Of a stretch of 5,339 nt of DNA, positions 4,158 to 5,339 are shown in pieces. Made by a program: the position numbers and the translations under genes. The DNA is from JAMWZF01 sp041628615. Its GTDB lineage: Bacteria; Pseudomonadota; Alphaproteobacteria; Rhodobacterales; Rhodobacteraceae. The stretch's first letter is position 1, and every line of letters starts with the position of its first letter. Under the pieces are notes generated by a model. It did no database searches. It was not told where the DNA came from and saw only the letters and a program-made list of their open reading frames with translations. The stretch lies in contig JBFKOW010000208.1 of NCBI GenBank assembly GCA_041628615.1, positions 1 through 5,339 on the forward strand, in the 5' to 3' direction.

Positions 4158-5339
4158 CTACTCGGCGGCCTTGGCCATCGGGTTGTTGGGGTGCGTGGTC
4201 CAGTTGGCGTAGTCGTCCGACACCACCTTGCCGGTGCGCGGGTCCACCGCGCCGGCGGGCAGCCGCTCCATCGTGATGCAGTTCTCCACCGGGCAGACGT
4301 CGATGCAGAGGTTGCAGGCGACGCATTCGGCGTCGATCACCTCGAACACCCGGCCCGGCTTCATCGCGATGGCCTGGTGGCTGGTGTCCTCGCAGGCGGC
4401 GTAGCAGCGGCCGCACTTCACGCAGGCGTCCTGGTCGATTCGGGCCTTGGTCACGAAGTTGAGGTTCAGGTATTGCCAGTCGGTCACGTTCGGCACCGCC
4501 CGGCCGACGAAATCGGCGGTCGAGGTGTAGCCCTTGTCGTCCATCCACTGCGACAGGCCGGCGATCATCTCCTGTACCACTCTGAACCCGTAGGTCATCG
4601 CGGCCGTACAGACCTGCACATTTCCGGCGCCCAGCGCCATGAACTCGGCCGCGTCGCGCCAGGTGGTGATGCCGCCGATGCCGCTGATCGGCAGGCCGCG
4701 GGTCTCGGGATCGCGGGCGATCTCGGCCACCATGTTCATCGCGATGGGCTTCACCGCCGGCCCGCAATAGCCGCCGTGGCTGCCCTTGCCGTCGATCGAC
4801 GGCTCCGGGCTGAAGCTGTCGAGGTTGACGCTGGTGATCGACGACACCGTGTTGATGAGCGACACCGCGTCGGCGCCGCCGTTCTTCGCCGCGCGGGCCG
4901 GGTAGCGGATGTCGGTGATGTTGGGGGTCAGCTTCACGATCACCGGCTTGTCGTAGTTCTGCTTGCACCAGCGGGTGACCATCTCGATGTATTCCGGCAC
5001 CTGGCCCACGGCGCTGCCCATGCCGCGCTCGCTCATCCCGTGCGGGCAGCCGAAGTTCAGCTCGATCCCGTCGGCCCCGGTCTCGGCGACGCGGGGCAGG
5101 ATCGCCTTCCACGCGGCCTCCTCGCAGGGGACCATGAGCGACACGATCATCGCCCGGTCCGGGTAGTCTGCCTTGACCCGGGCGATCTCCTCGAGGTTCA
5201 CCTCCAGCGGCCGGTCGGTGATCAGTTCGATGTTGTTGAGCCCGAGGACCCGGCGGTCGGCGCCGTGGATCACGCCGTAGCGCGGGCCGTTGACGTTGAC
5301 GATCGGCGGACCCTCGGCGCCCAGCGTCTTCCACACCAC
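4158..5339 (-). CDS. preA: NAD-dependent dihydropyrimidine dehydrogenase, PreA subunit (N-terminus beyond window)
   Basis: Catalytic FMN and iron-sulfur subunit that, with PreT, reduces uracil and thymine to the 5,6-dihydro forms, the first step of reductive pyrimidine degradation. 393 residues are visible, numbered here from the first codon at 5339. The frame is open to the edge and the first residues (VVWKTLG) match about residue 44 of E. coli PreA, so about 43-45 residues lie beyond the window. The FMN-binding barrel shows NFGCPHGMSERGMGSAVGQ at 95-113, KLTPN at 136-140, INTV at 162-165, a GGYCGPAVKPIA stretch and SGIGGI. A C-terminal ferredoxin domain has two 4Fe-4S sets: C306, C309, C312, C316 and C339, C342, C345, C349. 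The position equivalent to the catalytic Cys of mammalian dihydropyrimidine dehydrogenase (GLACGQ) is Val111 here, as I recall for E. coli PreA too. The stop is TAG at 4158-4160. PreT is not in the window. Confidence 0.95.
   Translation of the reverse strand: MVWKTLGAEGPPIVNVNGPRYGVIHGADRRVLGLNNIELITDRPLEVNLEEIARVKADYPDRAMIVSLMVPCEEAAWKAILPRVAETGADGIELNFGCPHGMSERGMGSAVGQVPEYIEMVTRWCKQNYDKPVIVKLTPNITDIRYPARAAKNGGADAVSLINTVSSITSVNLDSFSPEPSIDGKGSHGGYCGPAVKPIAMNMVAEIARDPETRGLPISGIGGITTWRDAAEFMALGAGNVQVCTAAMTYGFRVVQEMIAGLSQWMDDKGYTSTADFVGRAVPNVTDWQYLNLNFVTKARIDQDACVKCGRCYAACEDTSHQAIAMKPGRVFEVIDAECVACNLCIDVCPVENCITMERLPAGAVDPRTGKVVSDDYANWTTHPNNPMAKAAE

Noticed and set aside
4081..5334. 417-codon minus-strand frame overlapping preA
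   Set aside because: It is an out-of-frame, Arg/Gly-rich reading of the preA gene itself.

Overview
The window is very GC-rich and densely coding. It looks like a chromosomal segment of an alphaproteobacterium, most likely of the Rhodobacterales type. This is inferred from base composition, the RutR-like regulator with its exact operator, and the style of the PreA and Zn-hydrolase proteins. No RNA genes, CRISPR array, insertion sequence or phage genes were seen.

The two ends of the window carry the reductive pyrimidine (uracil/thymine) degradation pathway. At the left, on the minus strand, is a Zn-dependent amidohydrolase of the beta-ureidopropionase/N-carbamoyl-amino-acid hydrolase family. 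It is cut by the window edge and lacks its C-terminus. Divergent from it is a TetR-family repressor that closely resembles RutR. The 134-bp gap between them holds TTTGACCAATTGGTCAAA, an 18-bp perfect palindrome containing the known RutR consensus, and a second, unrelated 12-bp palindrome. At the right, on the minus strand, is preA, the catalytic/iron-sulfur subunit of NAD-dependent dihydropyrimidine dehydrogenase. It is cut by the right edge and lacks its N-terminus.

Between rutR and preA lie about 2.4 kb of genes with no known part in pyrimidine breakdown. They are a small FAD/NAD(P) ferredoxin/flavodoxin-reductase-like protein on the plus strand, a VOC (glyoxalase-fold) protein translationally coupled to a two-helix membrane protein, and a secreted single-domain cupin. 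The last three are on the minus strand. A 16-bp perfect GC-rich inverted repeat just after the cupin stop probably ends that transcript.

Working model: uracil accumulates and releases the RutR-like repressor from the palindrome, turning on the hydrolase and the regulator itself. PreA, with a PreT partner expected outside the window, reduces uracil/thymine. A dihydropyrimidinase, not seen here, opens the ring. The Zn hydrolase then releases beta-alanine or beta-aminoisobutyrate. Nothing here is a clearly new system. The most interesting points are the regulatory gap between hydrolase and rutR, the unrelated genes inside the pyrimidine locus, and the deep antisense overlap of the VOC gene with the reductase gene.
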